From Atopomonas sediminilitoris (GTDB taxonomy: Bacteria > Pseudomonadota > Gammaproteobacteria > Pseudomonadales > Pseudomonadaceae): a stretch of DNA of 64,000 nucleotides. How positions within the stretch are numbered: the stretch's first letter is position 1; the number at the start of each line of letters is the position of its first letter. Shown one piece after another: positions 51,693 to 60,760 of this stretch. The DNA lies in NCBI RefSeq assembly GCF_022601735.1, contig NZ_JAKUMM010000002.1, positions 389,410-453,409 on the forward strand. Reading direction: 5' to 3'. Both the position numbers and the translations under genes were made by a program. Below the pieces are notes generated by a model that did no database searches, was not told the DNA's origin, and saw nothing but the letters and a program-made list of their open reading frames with translations.

Positions 51693-52478
51693 TTAATGCA
51701 CGAACATTCGATTGAGACGTCCAGCCATTTTGCGCACTAACCAACGCGGGCTAAAGCGCGGGCTGGCGGCTATCAGGCAGTTGAGCAAGCCCGGGGTGAT
51801 AATGGCGCGGTTTTTGGCCAAGCCTTTAACCGCGATTTGGGCCACATGATCGGTGCGCATCATCAGCGGGCTGCCTTCAATGGGGCTGACATCCATGCCG
51901 GCACGGTCAAAAAACTCGGTGCGCGTCGGGCCGGGGCACAGCACGCTAACGTCAATCCCTAACGGTTTCAGTTCTTCGCGCAGGCCCTCGGACAGGCTCA
52001 GCACATAGGCTTTGCTGGCGTAGTAACTGCTCATCCATGGCCCAGGCTGAAAAGCGGCGATCGAGGCGACGTTCAGAATCTTGCCGCCTTGTTGCCGTGC
52101 CATTAACCCGCCAATGCCGTGGCAGAGCTGAGTAAGGGCGAGGATGTTGACCTCAAGCTCTTGTTTCTCGTCGGCCCATTCTTGCGCGAGAAAAGGCCCA
52201 GCCGTGCCAAGGCCCGCATTGTTGATCAGCAGGTTGATCGGCAGATTGCTTTCTTCTAGCTCTTGAATCAGGCCGGTGACTTGCAGTGGCTTGCTCAGGT
52301 CGCAGGCGCGGATCAGTACTTCAACGCCAAAGCGGCGCTGCATCTCCAGTGCCTGCGCGTGCAAGTGCTCTTTATTGCGCGCTACCAACAGCAGGCTTTG
52401 CCCTTGACGGGCTAAGGCTTCTGCCAGCGCCAGGCCAATGCCTGCGCTGGCGCCGGTAATGAGCGCATAAGCGCTCAT
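51693..52478 (-). CDS. SDR family oxidoreductase
   Basis: Short-chain dehydrogenase/reductase of 261 aa. The cofactor site TGASAGIG (residues about 8-15), the structural NNAG (INNAGLGTAG) and the catalytic SxnYxxxK (YYASKAYVLSLSEGL) are present. The C terminus (MAGRLNRMFVH) resembles DltE/YqjQ-like oxidoreductases. The substrate is unknown. It starts directly after the DUF805 stop codon with no spacer, so translational coupling is likely. Confidence 0.92.
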   Translation of the reverse strand: MSAYALITGASAGIGLALAEALARQGQSLLLVARNKEHLHAQALEMQRRFGVEVLIRACDLSKPLQVTGLIQELEESNLPINLLINNAGLGTAGPFLAQEWADEKQELEVNILALTQLCHGIGGLMARQQGGKILNVASIAAFQPGPWMSSYYASKAYVLSLSEGLREELKPLGIDVSVLCPGPTRTEFFDRAGMDVSPIEGSPLMMRTDHVAQIAVKGLAKNRAIITPGLLNCLIAASPRFSPRWLVRKMAGRLNRMFVH

Positions 52479-53546
52479 TTATTGCTGTTGCTCTTCGAGC
52501 TGGCGCTGAAATTCGAGGAAGGCTTCTTCGTCATACCCTCCGTCGTCGCCCATCTGGGCCTGCTCTGCGCGGCTCACGTAGTCCTGATAAGCCGGGATAC
52601 TGACGGCAGCCAAGATCGGGATAATCAGGAGCATGCCGATCCACAGTGCTGCCAGTACTTTTACCGCGCCAGAGTTTGGCGGTGGCGGCGGGCCAAAGCG
52701 GTTGGCGCCCTGCGTGCCGGGCATCACCAGCACCACAATGGGGAACACCCAGTTAACCACCGGCACAAGGTTGAGCAAGTACAGCCAGCCGCTCCAGCCG
52801 ATGTCATGCAAGCGTTGCACACCGATGGTGACGCCATACACCAGAATGCCGATAAACGCGGCGATCATGATTAACCAACCCAGCGGCGCAATGGTGTCGC
52901 TGGCGATCAAACCACCACCGATAGCCGCCAGAGGAATGGCGGCAAACATCATGACCAAGCTCCACGCCAAATAGCGCAGGCGGCCAATCCGGCCGGATAG
53001 GCTGAGTGGTTTTAATTCGCCCACTTCGCCCATGTCTTCATACACCGCGGCTTGTGGTGTGGCGTACGGTGAGGCGGGGCTGGAGCTGCTGTCGACGGTT
53101 TGCACGCTGGCCGCGAACTCGGCTTGGCGAGCTAAAAACTTGTCGATAATGATGCCGCAGCCGGCACACTCGGCGCTTTTAGGCTGCTCGAAATCGCACT
53201 TGGGACACGTCATGCGGTCGCTGGCTTGCGCCTGCATGGCGGGGGAATCTTGTGTGGCGGCCGGCGTTTCTTCAGGGTGATCGTCGGTGGCGACCAAGCT
53301 GAGGCTGGCGCTGAGATCACTTTCTTTGCTGACGTGCGCGCCGGCACGTTGTAGCGCCGCGATGTATTTGTCCGCTTGCGCGTCATCCAGATCACGCTTG
53401 ATGGCGACGGGGTTGCCGCTAAATAGCTGACGGATTTTGTCGATATCTGACTTGAATAGCTGGGCTAAATTGTTTTCGACCGTGGCTAGCTCGAAGTTCG
53501 GCATGAGTTGGCCAGAAAACACGATCTTGTAGCGAACGTCGCTCAT
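52479..53546 (-). CDS. DUF805 membrane protein with zinc ribbon
   Basis: 355-residue protein. The N-terminal soluble part (about 1-80, YKIVFSGQLMPNFELATVEN) is followed by a CxxC...CxxC zinc ribbon (CPKCDFEQPKSAECAGCG, about 118-135), then a DUF805 domain with several hydrophobic helices and the family motif IGVQRLHDIGWSGWLYLL, and a Glu/Gln-rich tail. AGGGAT lies upstream of the ATG. Its function is unknown. It abuts the SDR gene. Confidence 0.9.
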   Translation of the reverse strand: MSDVRYKIVFSGQLMPNFELATVENNLAQLFKSDIDKIRQLFSGNPVAIKRDLDDAQADKYIAALQRAGAHVSKESDLSASLSLVATDDHPEETPAATQDSPAMQAQASDRMTCPKCDFEQPKSAECAGCGIIIDKFLARQAEFAASVQTVDSSSSPASPYATPQAAVYEDMGEVGELKPLSLSGRIGRLRYLAWSLVMMFAAIPLAAIGGGLIASDTIAPLGWLIMIAAFIGILVYGVTIGVQRLHDIGWSGWLYLLNLVPVVNWVFPIVVLVMPGTQGANRFGPPPPPNSGAVKVLAALWIGMLLIIPILAAVSIPAYQDYVSRAEQAQMGDDGGYDEEAFLEFQRQLEEQQQ

Positions 53547-53640
53547 CCTGAATCCCTTGTGCGAGTTGTAGTTATATCCCGCGGCACAGGGTACCCCGCA
53601 CCTGCGCGGCTGTCAGCCCCTTGATGAGTGATTGCCAAGG

Positions 53641-53678
53641 CTGTCTAGATTGACGTAAAGCGTCGTCAATCTAGACAG
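53641..53678 (-). terminator. Long perfect hairpin after nitronate monooxygenase
   Basis: CTGTCTAGATTGACG (53641-53655) and CGTCAATCTAGACAG (53664-53678) form a perfect 15-bp inverted repeat with an 8-nt spacer. It follows the nitronate monooxygenase stop in the minus direction and precedes the DUF805 gene. No U tract is seen, so a DNA operator is also possible. Confidence 0.5.
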
Positions 53679-53709
53679 CAAGTTGGGTGCCAGTGCTGGG
53701 GGTGAGCGA

Positions 53710-54660
53710 TTAAACGGCTAAGCCTAAACGTTGCCGTGTGGTGTGGTATTCGCCGGCCATGCGCTCGACCAATGCGGCCACGCTCAGGCTGTCATGAATG
53801 CCGCCAACGCCCTGACCGGCCGACCAGACGGTTTTCCACGCTTTGGCTTCTTCGTCCATAGGCTTGAGCTTTTCGCCGTAATTAACATCGCCCTTATCGT
53901 TGAGCTTGGCCAGATCGTAGCCTGCTAGCTCGAGGCTTTGCCGCATAAAGCTGGCGGGCACGCCGGAGACCGCTGGTGTATGCACGATGTCGGCGGCTTG
54001 GGCGTCGAGCAACATGTGCTTGTAAGCATCGGGTGCGGCGCTTTCGGCGGTGGCGATAAAGCGAGTGCCGATATAGGCCAAGTCGGCACCGAGCGCTTGC
54101 GCGGCAAGAATGTCTTGGCCTTGGTTCATGCAGCCAGCCAGCAGCAGGGTTTTATCGAAGAACTGACGAATCTCGCTCACCAAGGCAAACGGGCTGGTGG
54201 TGCCCGCATGGCCGCCAGCGCCGGCGCACACGGCAATCAAACCATCGACCCCTGCCTCGGCGGCTTTTTGTGCGTGGCGTTTGGTGGTCACATCGTGGAA
54301 CACCAAACCACCGTAGCTGTGTACGGCATCCACCACTTCTTTGGCGGCGCCAAGGCTGGTGATGATCAGCGGCACTTTATGCTTGATGCACAGCTCAAGA
54401 TCCGCCTGTAGGCGGGGATTGGTCTTGTGCACGATCAGGTTAACCGCGTAAGGCGTGGTGCACTGACTGGCCAGCAGGCCGGCTTGAATTTCTTCTAACC
54501 AAGCCTCAAAGCCTGCGCTGTCGCGCTGGTTGAGTGCAGGAAAGCTGCCGACGATACCGGCTTGGCAGCACGCCAGTACCAGTGCGGGGTTGGACACCAA
54601 AAACATCGGCGCGGCGACCACAGGCAGGCGCAGGGATTGAAAGTTTTCCGGTAAGGCCAT
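53710..54660 (-). CDS. Nitronate monooxygenase family protein
   Basis: FMN-dependent TIM-barrel enzyme of the 2-nitropropane dioxygenase/nitronate monooxygenase group; members detoxify nitronates such as propionate 3-nitronate or act as related dehydrogenases. Marks: LRLPVVAAPMFLVSNPALVL near the start, GLIAVCAGAGGHAGTTSPFA with the phosphate loop, and GADLAYIGTRFIATAES. ATG 54660 has CAAGGAGAG upstream and gives 316 aa; an upstream in-frame extension is not family-like. Confidence 0.92.
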   Translation of the reverse strand: MALPENFQSLRLPVVAAPMFLVSNPALVLACCQAGIVGSFPALNQRDSAGFEAWLEEIQAGLLASQCTTPYAVNLIVHKTNPRLQADLELCIKHKVPLIITSLGAAKEVVDAVHSYGGLVFHDVTTKRHAQKAAEAGVDGLIAVCAGAGGHAGTTSPFALVSEIRQFFDKTLLLAGCMNQGQDILAAQALGADLAYIGTRFIATAESAAPDAYKHMLLDAQAADIVHTPAVSGVPASFMRQSLELAGYDLAKLNDKGDVNYGEKLKPMDEEAKAWKTVWSAGQGVGGIHDSLSVAALVERMAGEYHTTRQRLGLAV

Positions 54661-54748
54661 TGCAACTCTCCTTGAGTGAGCGGCACAAGAAAGACGCCGC
54701 AAAATGGTTGAGCAGTCTAGTCAGTGCCTGTTAGAGCACGACCCAGAC

Positions 54749-55177
54749 TTAAAACGGGCGTACCACCACCAAAATAACGATGGCGAGTAAAAACAGCACC
54801 GGCACCTCATTAAACCAACGGTAAAACACGTGGCTGCGGGTGTTTTCATCGCGGGCAAAGCGCTTCATCTGCGCGCCGCACATATGGTGATAGCCAATCA
54901 GCAGGACGACCAAGGTGAGCTTGGCGTGCATCCAGCCTTGGCTAAAGTAATACGGGTAGTTGAGGTACAGCAGCGCGGCGCCAAGTACGACGGTGACGAC
55001 CATCGAGGGCAGCATGATGCCGCGATAGAGCTTGCGCTCCATGATTTTGAAGCGTTCGCGGCTGGCTTGGTCTTCGCTCATGGCGTGGTAGACGAATAGT
55101 CGCGGCAGATAAAACAAACCAGCGAACCAGCAAATCAAAGCGATCAGGTGAAAGGCTTTCAGCCAGAGATACAGCAT
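54749..55177 (-). CDS. hemJ: Protoporphyrinogen oxidase HemJ
   Basis: Membrane protein of 142 aa with four hydrophobic helices and the family motifs WLKAFHLIALICWFAGLFYL, RLFVYH and a later LTLVVLLIGYHHMCGAQMKR. HemJ oxidises protoporphyrinogen IX to protoporphyrin IX in haem synthesis. Conserved histidines in helices 1 and 3 are present. It is near argC as in related genomes. The ClC gene is 18 bp upstream in the same direction. Confidence 0.92.
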   Translation of the reverse strand: MLYLWLKAFHLIALICWFAGLFYLPRLFVYHAMSEDQASRERFKIMERKLYRGIMLPSMVVTVVLGAALLYLNYPYYFSQGWMHAKLTLVVLLIGYHHMCGAQMKRFARDENTRSHVFYRWFNEVPVLFLLAIVILVVVRPF

Positions 55178-55195
55178 GCAGGTGACTCCACGGGG

Positions 55196-56923
55196 TTATC
55201 GGTTGAGTTGGTAATAGTGATCCAGCGCTTCACGCGTGACTAAGCCGGCTGGGCGGGGAGCGCTGCGTCGCCGGCGCACCATCAAGCACAGCACCTCGCT
55301 ATTTTGGCTTTGCAGCTCGGCCAAGGCCTCGTGCACGGTGGCTTGCATCGGGAGCACACACAGGTCGCGGCGCTCGCCGGGCATGGTCAGCAAGTCGATA
55401 TCGGTGCTGTTGTCGCTGGCCAATTGGCTGGCTAAGTCGGCAGCGCGCAGCAGGGTGATGGGTTTGTCGTCGCGCTCAATGATGATCCAGCGCGGTGTGC
55501 GCTGCGCAAATAAGCGCTTGGCGTGCTCGACCGTGACAACGCGCGGCAGGCAGATGAAGTCGCGCTCCATTAATGTACTGACCCCCACCGCTTGCATGGC
55601 TTGCACTTGCGGGCTGAAGCGAATGCCGATGCCTTGCTGGCGTAGCGACTGTAAAAATACCGAGCCTTGGCCAAGCACTTGTGCGGCGGTGAGGTTGGCA
55701 ATGGCAACCACCAGCATGCCGGGAAACACAATGTGCGGGTTGTGGGTGAGCTCCAGCAAAGCGATCAGCGCGGCCAGTGGCGCTTGCAAGATCGCACCCA
55801 TCGCCGCCGCCATCCCGAGCATGGCGTACAGGCCGCTGGGCGAGCGCAGGCCAAAAAGATCTTGCCCGATTAAGCCCAAGGCGCCGCCCATGCATGCGCC
55901 ACAGACCAAGATGGGCGAGATCAGGCCCGCGGGTAGGCCAAAGCCAATGCTGGTGGCGGTAAGTAGAGTTTTTATCAGCGCTAAGCTGAGCAGAACACCC
56001 AGGGATAATTGGCCAATCAGGGCCGCGTTGAGGCTGTCGTAGCCCATGCCCATGGCTTCTGGCAGATACCAGCCAATCGCGCCAGTGAGCACGCCAATGC
56101 CCAGCAAGCGAATAAACAGCGGGCCGCGCTGCCAGCGCTGGCAGGCCAGCAGCCACCAGCTAAACAGCGCGCCTAACGCACCCAATACGATGCCGCAGAC
56201 GATCAGCCAAGGCACTTCCCACAAGCTGCCTAACGCCAGTGGCGGCACATTGATCACGCTGGTGGAGCCATACACCAGCTGCGACAACAGCGCGCCGGTG
56301 ACCGCAGCAAGGGTTAGTGGCAGCAGGCTGGCGAGGCTGAAGTCGAGCAAAATAATCTCGATCGCAAAAATCACCCCAGCCAGCGGGGTATTAAACGACG
56401 CTGCAATCGCTGCCGCCGCGCCACAGCCGACCAAGGTGCGCATGCTGTTATTGGGCAGGCGCATCCACTGGCCGATTAAGCTACTGGCGGCGGCACCCAG
56501 ATGCACGGCCGGGCCTTCGCGACCGACGGAAAAGCCGCTGCCTAAGGTCATGACGCCGATATTGAACTGGTTGATCAGGCTTTTAACGCTGAAGTAGCCC
56601 TGATGGTGGGCAAAGCGTTCGAGGACATGCGGAATGCCCAAGCGCCGCTCGCTGGCGCTTTGTCGCCACAGGTACAAACCGATGACGGTAGCGCCGATAA
56701 TCGGCAGCAGTAAGCGGCCGAGAGGCTCTAAATTTTCGAAGGCTTCGGCGTGGCTGCCGTTAATGGCGGCCAATACCCCTTCAACCGAGGCACGAAATAA
56801 CAACACCACAATGCCGGTGACCAAACCGGCCAATAAACCGAGTAAAGCCAGCTGTGGCGCCGCCTCAACACTGGCTAAGCGTTCACGGAATTGGTCCAAA
56901 ACGGGGCGGATATGCAGCTTCAC
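55196..56923 (-). CDS. ClC family chloride channel/antiporter with CBS domains
   Basis: Inner membrane chloride transporter, 575 aa. The gating glutamate loop is intact (GSGFSVGREGPAVHLGAAAS); the core has many hydrophobic helices. A C-terminal cytoplasmic pair of CBS-like domains (about 435-565) probably regulates it through nucleotides. Channel or proton-coupled antiport cannot be decided by eye. The start is GTG 56923. It is divergent from argC. Confidence 0.93.
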   Translation of the reverse strand: MKLHIRPVLDQFRERLASVEAAPQLALLGLLAGLVTGIVVLLFRASVEGVLAAINGSHAEAFENLEPLGRLLLPIIGATVIGLYLWRQSASERRLGIPHVLERFAHHQGYFSVKSLINQFNIGVMTLGSGFSVGREGPAVHLGAAASSLIGQWMRLPNNSMRTLVGCGAAAAIAASFNTPLAGVIFAIEIILLDFSLASLLPLTLAAVTGALLSQLVYGSTSVINVPPLALGSLWEVPWLIVCGIVLGALGALFSWWLLACQRWQRGPLFIRLLGIGVLTGAIGWYLPEAMGMGYDSLNAALIGQLSLGVLLSLALIKTLLTATSIGFGLPAGLISPILVCGACMGGALGLIGQDLFGLRSPSGLYAMLGMAAAMGAILQAPLAALIALLELTHNPHIVFPGMLVVAIANLTAAQVLGQGSVFLQSLRQQGIGIRFSPQVQAMQAVGVSTLMERDFICLPRVVTVEHAKRLFAQRTPRWIIIERDDKPITLLRAADLASQLASDNSTDIDLLTMPGERRDLCVLPMQATVHEALAELQSQNSEVLCLMVRRRRSAPRPAGLVTREALDHYYQLNR

Positions 56924-56937
56924 ACCTAGTCAGCCTT

Positions 56938-56966
56938 TTGCTGTGCGCGGGGCAGCGCTTTATTAT
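56938..56966 (+). promoter_or_regulatory. Sigma-70 promoter of argC
   Basis: TTGCTG (56938-56943) and TATTAT (56961-56966) are 17 bp apart. They lie 36 bp upstream of the argC start. A good consensus match. Confidence 0.6.
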
Positions 56967-57001
56967 GCATGCCTCTTATTTAGCGCATCCGGGAGACAGT
57001 C

Positions 57002-58030
57002 ATGATCAAGGTAGGTATCGTCGGTGGAACAGGATACACCGGAGTAGAGCTGTTACGTCTGCTAGTACAGCACCCGGAAGTGCAGTTAGAGGTTATCACT
57101 TCTCGCTCCGAAGCTGGCCTGCCCGTATCCGACATGTATCCCAACTTACGTGGCCATGTGGATGTGGCTTTTAGTCAGCCGGATGTCACCACGCTTAAAG
57201 GCTGTGACTTGGTGTTTTTTGCCACGCCTAACGGCATTGCCATGCAGCAAGTGCCGGAGTTGTTAGACGCGGGCGTTAAAGTGGTCGACTTGGCCGCTGA
57301 CTTCCGCCTGAGTGATCCAGCGGTATGGGAAAAGTGGTACGGCATGCCGCACGCCTGCGAAAACATTTTGGCCGAGGCGGTGTATGGCCTGCCGGAAGTC
57401 AATCGCGCCAAGATCCGCCAAGCGCGCTTAGTGGCCAATCCCGGCTGCTACCCCACCGCCGTGCAATTGGGCTTTTTGCCGCTGGTGGAGCAAGGCTTGA
57501 TTCGTGGTGACTTGATTGCTGACTGCAAATCAGGCGTCAGCGGCGCCGGCCGACAGACACATCTGCCGAGCTTGCTGTGCGAAGCCTCAGAAAACTTTAA
57601 AGCCTATGGCGTGGCTGGCCACCGTCATTTGCCGGAAGTGCGCCAAGGCTTGGCGCGCGCTGCCGGTCACGACATCGGTCTAACCTTTGTGCCGCATTTA
57701 ACGCCGATGATTCGCGGTATTCACGCGACCTTGTACGCGCAAGTGCCTGATCATGCCCTGGATCTGCAAGCGCTTTACGAGCAGCGCTACGCCAATGAAG
57801 CGTTTGTGGATGTCATGCCTGCAGGCAGCCATCCGGAAACCCGCAGCGTTAAAGGCAGCAACAACTGCCGCATCGCCATTCATCGCCCGCAAGGTGGCGA
57901 TACCGTGGTGATCCTCTCGGTGATCGATAACTTGGTCAAAGGTGCGGCAGGGCAAGCGGTACACAACATGAACCTGATGTTTGGACTGGATGAGCAAGCC
58001 GGTCTTGGTCATGTGGCGTTGCTGCCCTAA
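57002..58030 (+). CDS. argC: N-acetyl-gamma-glutamyl-phosphate reductase
   Basis: Third step of arginine synthesis: NADPH-dependent reduction of N-acetylglutamyl phosphate. [20 protein letters not shown] has the Rossmann motif, the catalytic Cys is C149 in VANPGCYPT, and the conserved SGVSGAGR is present. It has 342 aa. ATG 57002 has GGGAGA upstream. Its stop (TAA) shares a base with the next start, so it is cotranscribed with the coiled-coil gene. Confidence 0.97.
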   Translation: MIKVGIVGGTGYTGVELLRLLVQHPEVQLEVITSRSEAGLPVSDMYPNLRGHVDVAFSQPDVTTLKGCDLVFFATPNGIAMQQVPELLDAGVKVVDLAADFRLSDPAVWEKWYGMPHACENILAEAVYGLPEVNRAKIRQARLVANPGCYPTAVQLGFLPLVEQGLIRGDLIADCKSGVSGAGRQTHLPSLLCEASENFKAYGVAGHRHLPEVRQGLARAAGHDIGLTFVPHLTPMIRGIHATLYAQVPDHALDLQALYEQRYANEAFVDVMPAGSHPETRSVKGSNNCRIAIHRPQGGDTVVILSVIDNLVKGAAGQAVHNMNLMFGLDEQAGLGHVALLP

Positions 58031-58776
58031 TGGCGAGTCGAGGCAAATCCAACAAGCCCGACTGGCAAGTGCGTGTGGTTCAGCCGGGCCAAGGCAGTTG
58101 GAAAAATGCCTGCCTCACCTTGCTGGTGGTACTTCTGCCGCTGATCGGGTGGGCGGGGTATCAATGGCGCGACCACGAAGTCGGGGCCGCGCTGGATGGG
58201 CACGATGCCTTAGTCGAGCAGCTAGCGGTGCTGGAAGATGACAACAGCAGTCTGCAGCAGCGCCAAGCGGTGCTCGAAAGCGGTGGTCGCTTAGCCCAGC
58301 AAGCCAGCGAGCAAAGCCGGCAAACGATCAAAATGCTCGAGCAGCAAGTATTCCAGTTACAGCAAGACTTGGCTTTTTATAAAGAAGCCGTCGCCCCTGG
58401 TAGTCGCCGTGAAGGTCTTACCATCTATGCCTTTGAGCTGCAGCCCACGGAAGATGCGCAGCTCTTTCGCTATAAATTCATGCTTAGCCGCATGGGCGAA
58501 GGCGAGAAAGCGCTGAAAGGCCGTTTGAAGATTGAGGTTTTGGGCAAGAGTAAGAAAAAAGCGCGCAGCTTACCTCTGGCCGAACTGTCCGAAGGGGTCA
58601 GCGACGACGGCATTCGCTTTAGCTTTAAGCATTATCAGTTGTACCCGGCGGCAGGGCGGTTTGCCGAGCTACGCTTGCCTGAGGATTTTAGCCCGCAACG
58701 TATTCGCATCATGGCTGAGGTCGAAGGGCAAAAGCAGCCCGTCGAGCGCACCTTTGACTGGATTAATCAGGAGTAA
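58030..58776 (+). CDS. Membrane-anchored coiled-coil protein (DUF6776-like)
   Basis: 248-residue protein with one N-terminal membrane segment (CLTLLVVLLPLIGWAGYQW), a coiled coil rich in Gln, Glu and Leu (about 60-120), and a beta-rich C-terminal domain. It is conserved between argC and the bactofilin gene in Pseudomonas relatives. Function unknown; I infer a role in envelope or shape with the neighbouring bactofilin. Its start overlaps the argC stop. Confidence 0.85.
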   Translation: MASRGKSNKPDWQVRVVQPGQGSWKNACLTLLVVLLPLIGWAGYQWRDHEVGAALDGHDALVEQLAVLEDDNSSLQQRQAVLESGGRLAQQASEQSRQTIKMLEQQVFQLQQDLAFYKEAVAPGSRREGLTIYAFELQPTEDAQLFRYKFMLSRMGEGEKALKGRLKIEVLGKSKKKARSLPLAELSEGVSDDGIRFSFKHYQLYPAAGRFAELRLPEDFSPQRIRIMAEVEGQKQPVERTFDWINQE

Positions 58777-58780
58777 CATT

Positions 58781-59200
58781 GTGTTCAACAAGAAAAACCC
58801 GCGCGCCGATATGAGCCAGTTTTCAGGGCAAACCAGTGTGATTGCGCACAACACCTGTGTGAAAGGTGATATCGAGCTCAATGGTGCGCTGCAGGTGGAT
58901 GGCTTAGTGCAGGGCACCATCAACGCCGACCAAGGCTTGATCCGCGTGAGCGACAAAGGCCGCGTCGAAGGTCGTCTACAAGCTCCGCACGTGATCATCA
59001 ATGGCGAAGTGCAAGGTGACGTGTTCGCCTTAGAGCATGTTGAGCTGGGTGCCACGGCGCGAATTCGCGGCAATGTGCACTACCGCCTGATGGAAATGGC
59101 CATGGGCGCGCAAATAGAAGGCCAAGTAAAATACCTTGGCGACGGAAAAGTCAGCGCCAATGTGCTTGATGAAACGCAAGAAGCGCTGGCTAATAGTTGA
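58781..59200 (+). CDS. Bactofilin (polymer-forming cytoskeletal protein)
   Basis: 139-residue right-handed beta-helix protein with the DUF583/bactofilin repeat: VIAHNTCVKGDIELNGALQV, DGLVQGTINA, GRVEGRLQAPHVIINGEVQG, then DVFALEHVELGATARIRGNV. Bactofilins form non-nucleotide-dependent filaments. The start is GTG 58781 with AGGAG 7 nt upstream (a longer frame is not family-like). The preceding coiled-coil gene may be its membrane partner; this is inferred from adjacency. Confidence 0.93.
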   Translation: MFNKKNPRADMSQFSGQTSVIAHNTCVKGDIELNGALQVDGLVQGTINADQGLIRVSDKGRVEGRLQAPHVIINGEVQGDVFALEHVELGATARIRGNVHYRLMEMAMGAQIEGQVKYLGDGKVSANVLDETQEALANS

Positions 59201-59226
59201 CCATTTTCCTCGGGTAACGGGATAAT
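59197..59226 (+). promoter_or_regulatory. Sigma-70 promoter of erpA
   Basis: TTGACC (59197-59202) and GATAAT (59221-59226) are 18 bp apart. The -35 overlaps the bactofilin stop codon, and the -10 lies 43 bp upstream of the erpA start. Confidence 0.55.
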
Positions 59227-59268
59227 AAAGCGCGTTGTAATAGGGCCAGTGCCCGTGGAGAGCAAGAG

Positions 59269-59619
59269 ATGTCTGTTGAAACCTTTGAGCCACTTGCCAT
59301 TTTTTTCACCGATGGTGCGGCCAATAAGGTGAAAACCCTGATCGATGAAGAGGGTAATCCGCGCTTAAAGCTGCGTGTTTTCGTCACCGGTGGCGGCTGC
59401 TCAGGCTTCCAGTACGGCTTCACCTTTGATGAAGATGTCGCCGATGACGACACCATAGTGCAGCGTGATGGTGCCAGTTTGGTGGTCGACCCCATGAGCT
59501 TTCAGTACTTGTCTGGCTCAGAAGTGGACTATCAAGAAGGTCTAGAAGGCTCGCGCTTTGTGATCAAAAACCCGAATGCTGCCACCACGTGCGGCTGCGG
59601 TCAGTCGTTCTCGATTTAA
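59269..59619 (+). CDS. erpA: Iron-sulfur cluster insertion protein ErpA
   Basis: A-type carrier that delivers [4Fe-4S] or [2Fe-2S] clusters to target enzymes, including isoprenoid pathway enzymes. The three ligand cysteines are C44 ([11 protein letters not shown]) and C108/C110 (TCGCGQSF). Length 116 aa is standard; ErpA is distinguished from IscA by [20 protein letters not shown] at the N terminus. Its own promoter is visible upstream, and a bidirectional terminator follows. Confidence 0.97.
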   Translation: MSVETFEPLAIFFTDGAANKVKTLIDEEGNPRLKLRVFVTGGGCSGFQYGFTFDEDVADDDTIVQRDGASLVVDPMSFQYLSGSEVDYQEGLEGSRFVIKNPNAATTCGCGQSFSI

Positions 59620-59636
59620 TTTCTGCTAGTCAACGC

Positions 59637-59659
59637 AAAAGCGCCCAGGTGGCGCTTTT
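59637..59659. terminator. Bidirectional terminator between erpA and anmK
   Basis: AAAAGCGCC (59637-59645) pairs with GGCGCTTTT (59651-59659) around a 5-nt loop. The genes converge here and both strands end in T residues. Confidence 0.85.
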
Positions 59660-59664
59660 GTCGT

Positions 59665-60759
59665 TTAGGCGGGATAGATTGCGCCCAGAATGCGTAACCC
59701 ACGCGCGCCGGTCACGGCAGGGCGATTGGCCGGCGTACCATGCAGGCAGCACTGGGCGAACCAGGCGAAGGCCATGGCTTCAAGCCAGTCAGGATCGACG
59801 CCCAAGGCTTGAGTGCTAGTAACGTCAATCTGCGGCAAGGCGCCTTGCAACAACGTCCGTAAGTAATGATTGTGCGCGCCGCCACCGCAAATAAGCAGTT
59901 GTTCGCAGTGGGGCTGATTATCCAGCAGTGCTCGGCTAATGCTGTGGGCGGTGAGCGCGCACAAGGTGGCTTGAATATCGGCGGCGGCTAATGGCTGGCC
60001 GAATTGCTTAAGTTGGGCTTGTAGCCAAGCTGGGTGAAAGTATTCGCGCCCTGTGCTTTTGGGCCCCTGCTGGGCAAAAAAGGGATCTTGCAGAAACTGC
60101 TTGAGCAGCGCGCCGTTGACCGTGCCGTTGGCAGCCCAGTCGCCGTTAGCGTCATAACTTTGGCCGCGGTGCAGGCGAATCCATGCATCCATCAGGGCGT
60201 TGCCGGGGCCGCAGTCAAAGCCTAAGACATCACTGCCCGGCGTCAGTAGGCTTAGATTGCTAAAGCCGCCAATATTGACCAGCGCGCGCGGGGTCACGCT
60301 GTCAGTGAACAGTTGCTGGTGAAAGGCTGGGACTAACGGTGCCCCCTGACCGCCGGCGGCGATGTCGCGACTACGAAAGTCTGCCACGACGCTGATGCCG
60401 CAACGTTCGGCCAGTAAGGCCGGGGAGCCAATTTGCAGGCTAAAGCCACGTTTGGGTTCATGGCGTATGGTTTGGCCATGGCTGCCAATCGCACGAATAT
60501 CGCTGGGTTTAAGTTGCTGCTGCGTGAGTAACTGTTTCACGCCGGCTGCCACACACTCAGCCCAAGCATTGCTGGCCAAGGCGGCGCGCGCGAGTTCATC
60601 GTCGCCGCTTTGGCACAGATTCAATAGCTCGGTGCGTAAGTCTTCAGGCAGGGCAGAAAAATAATGGGCCAGCAACTTAGGCTGGCCCGAAAGGTCGGTG
60701 AGGGCGATGTCGATGCCGTCCAAACTGGTGCCGGACATCACCCCAAGATAAAGCTCCAT
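59665..60759 (-). CDS. anmK: Anhydro-N-acetylmuramic acid kinase
   Basis: Murein recycling enzyme that opens and phosphorylates 1,6-anhydroMurNAc to MurNAc-6-phosphate. Typical segments are [52 protein letters not shown] and LICGGGAHN. It has 364 aa. Its ATG follows the upstream peptidase stop by 1 base, so the two are cotranscribed, which links cell-wall cleavage to recycling. Confidence 0.96.
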   Translation of the reverse strand: MELYLGVMSGTSLDGIDIALTDLSGQPKLLAHYFSALPEDLRTELLNLCQSGDDELARAALASNAWAECVAAGVKQLLTQQQLKPSDIRAIGSHGQTIRHEPKRGFSLQIGSPALLAERCGISVVADFRSRDIAAGGQGAPLVPAFHQQLFTDSVTPRALVNIGGFSNLSLLTPGSDVLGFDCGPGNALMDAWIRLHRGQSYDANGDWAANGTVNGALLKQFLQDPFFAQQGPKSTGREYFHPAWLQAQLKQFGQPLAAADIQATLCALTAHSISRALLDNQPHCEQLLICGGGAHNHYLRTLLQGALPQIDVTSTQALGVDPDWLEAMAFAWFAQCCLHGTPANRPAVTGARGLRILGAIYPA

Positions 60760-60760
60760 G

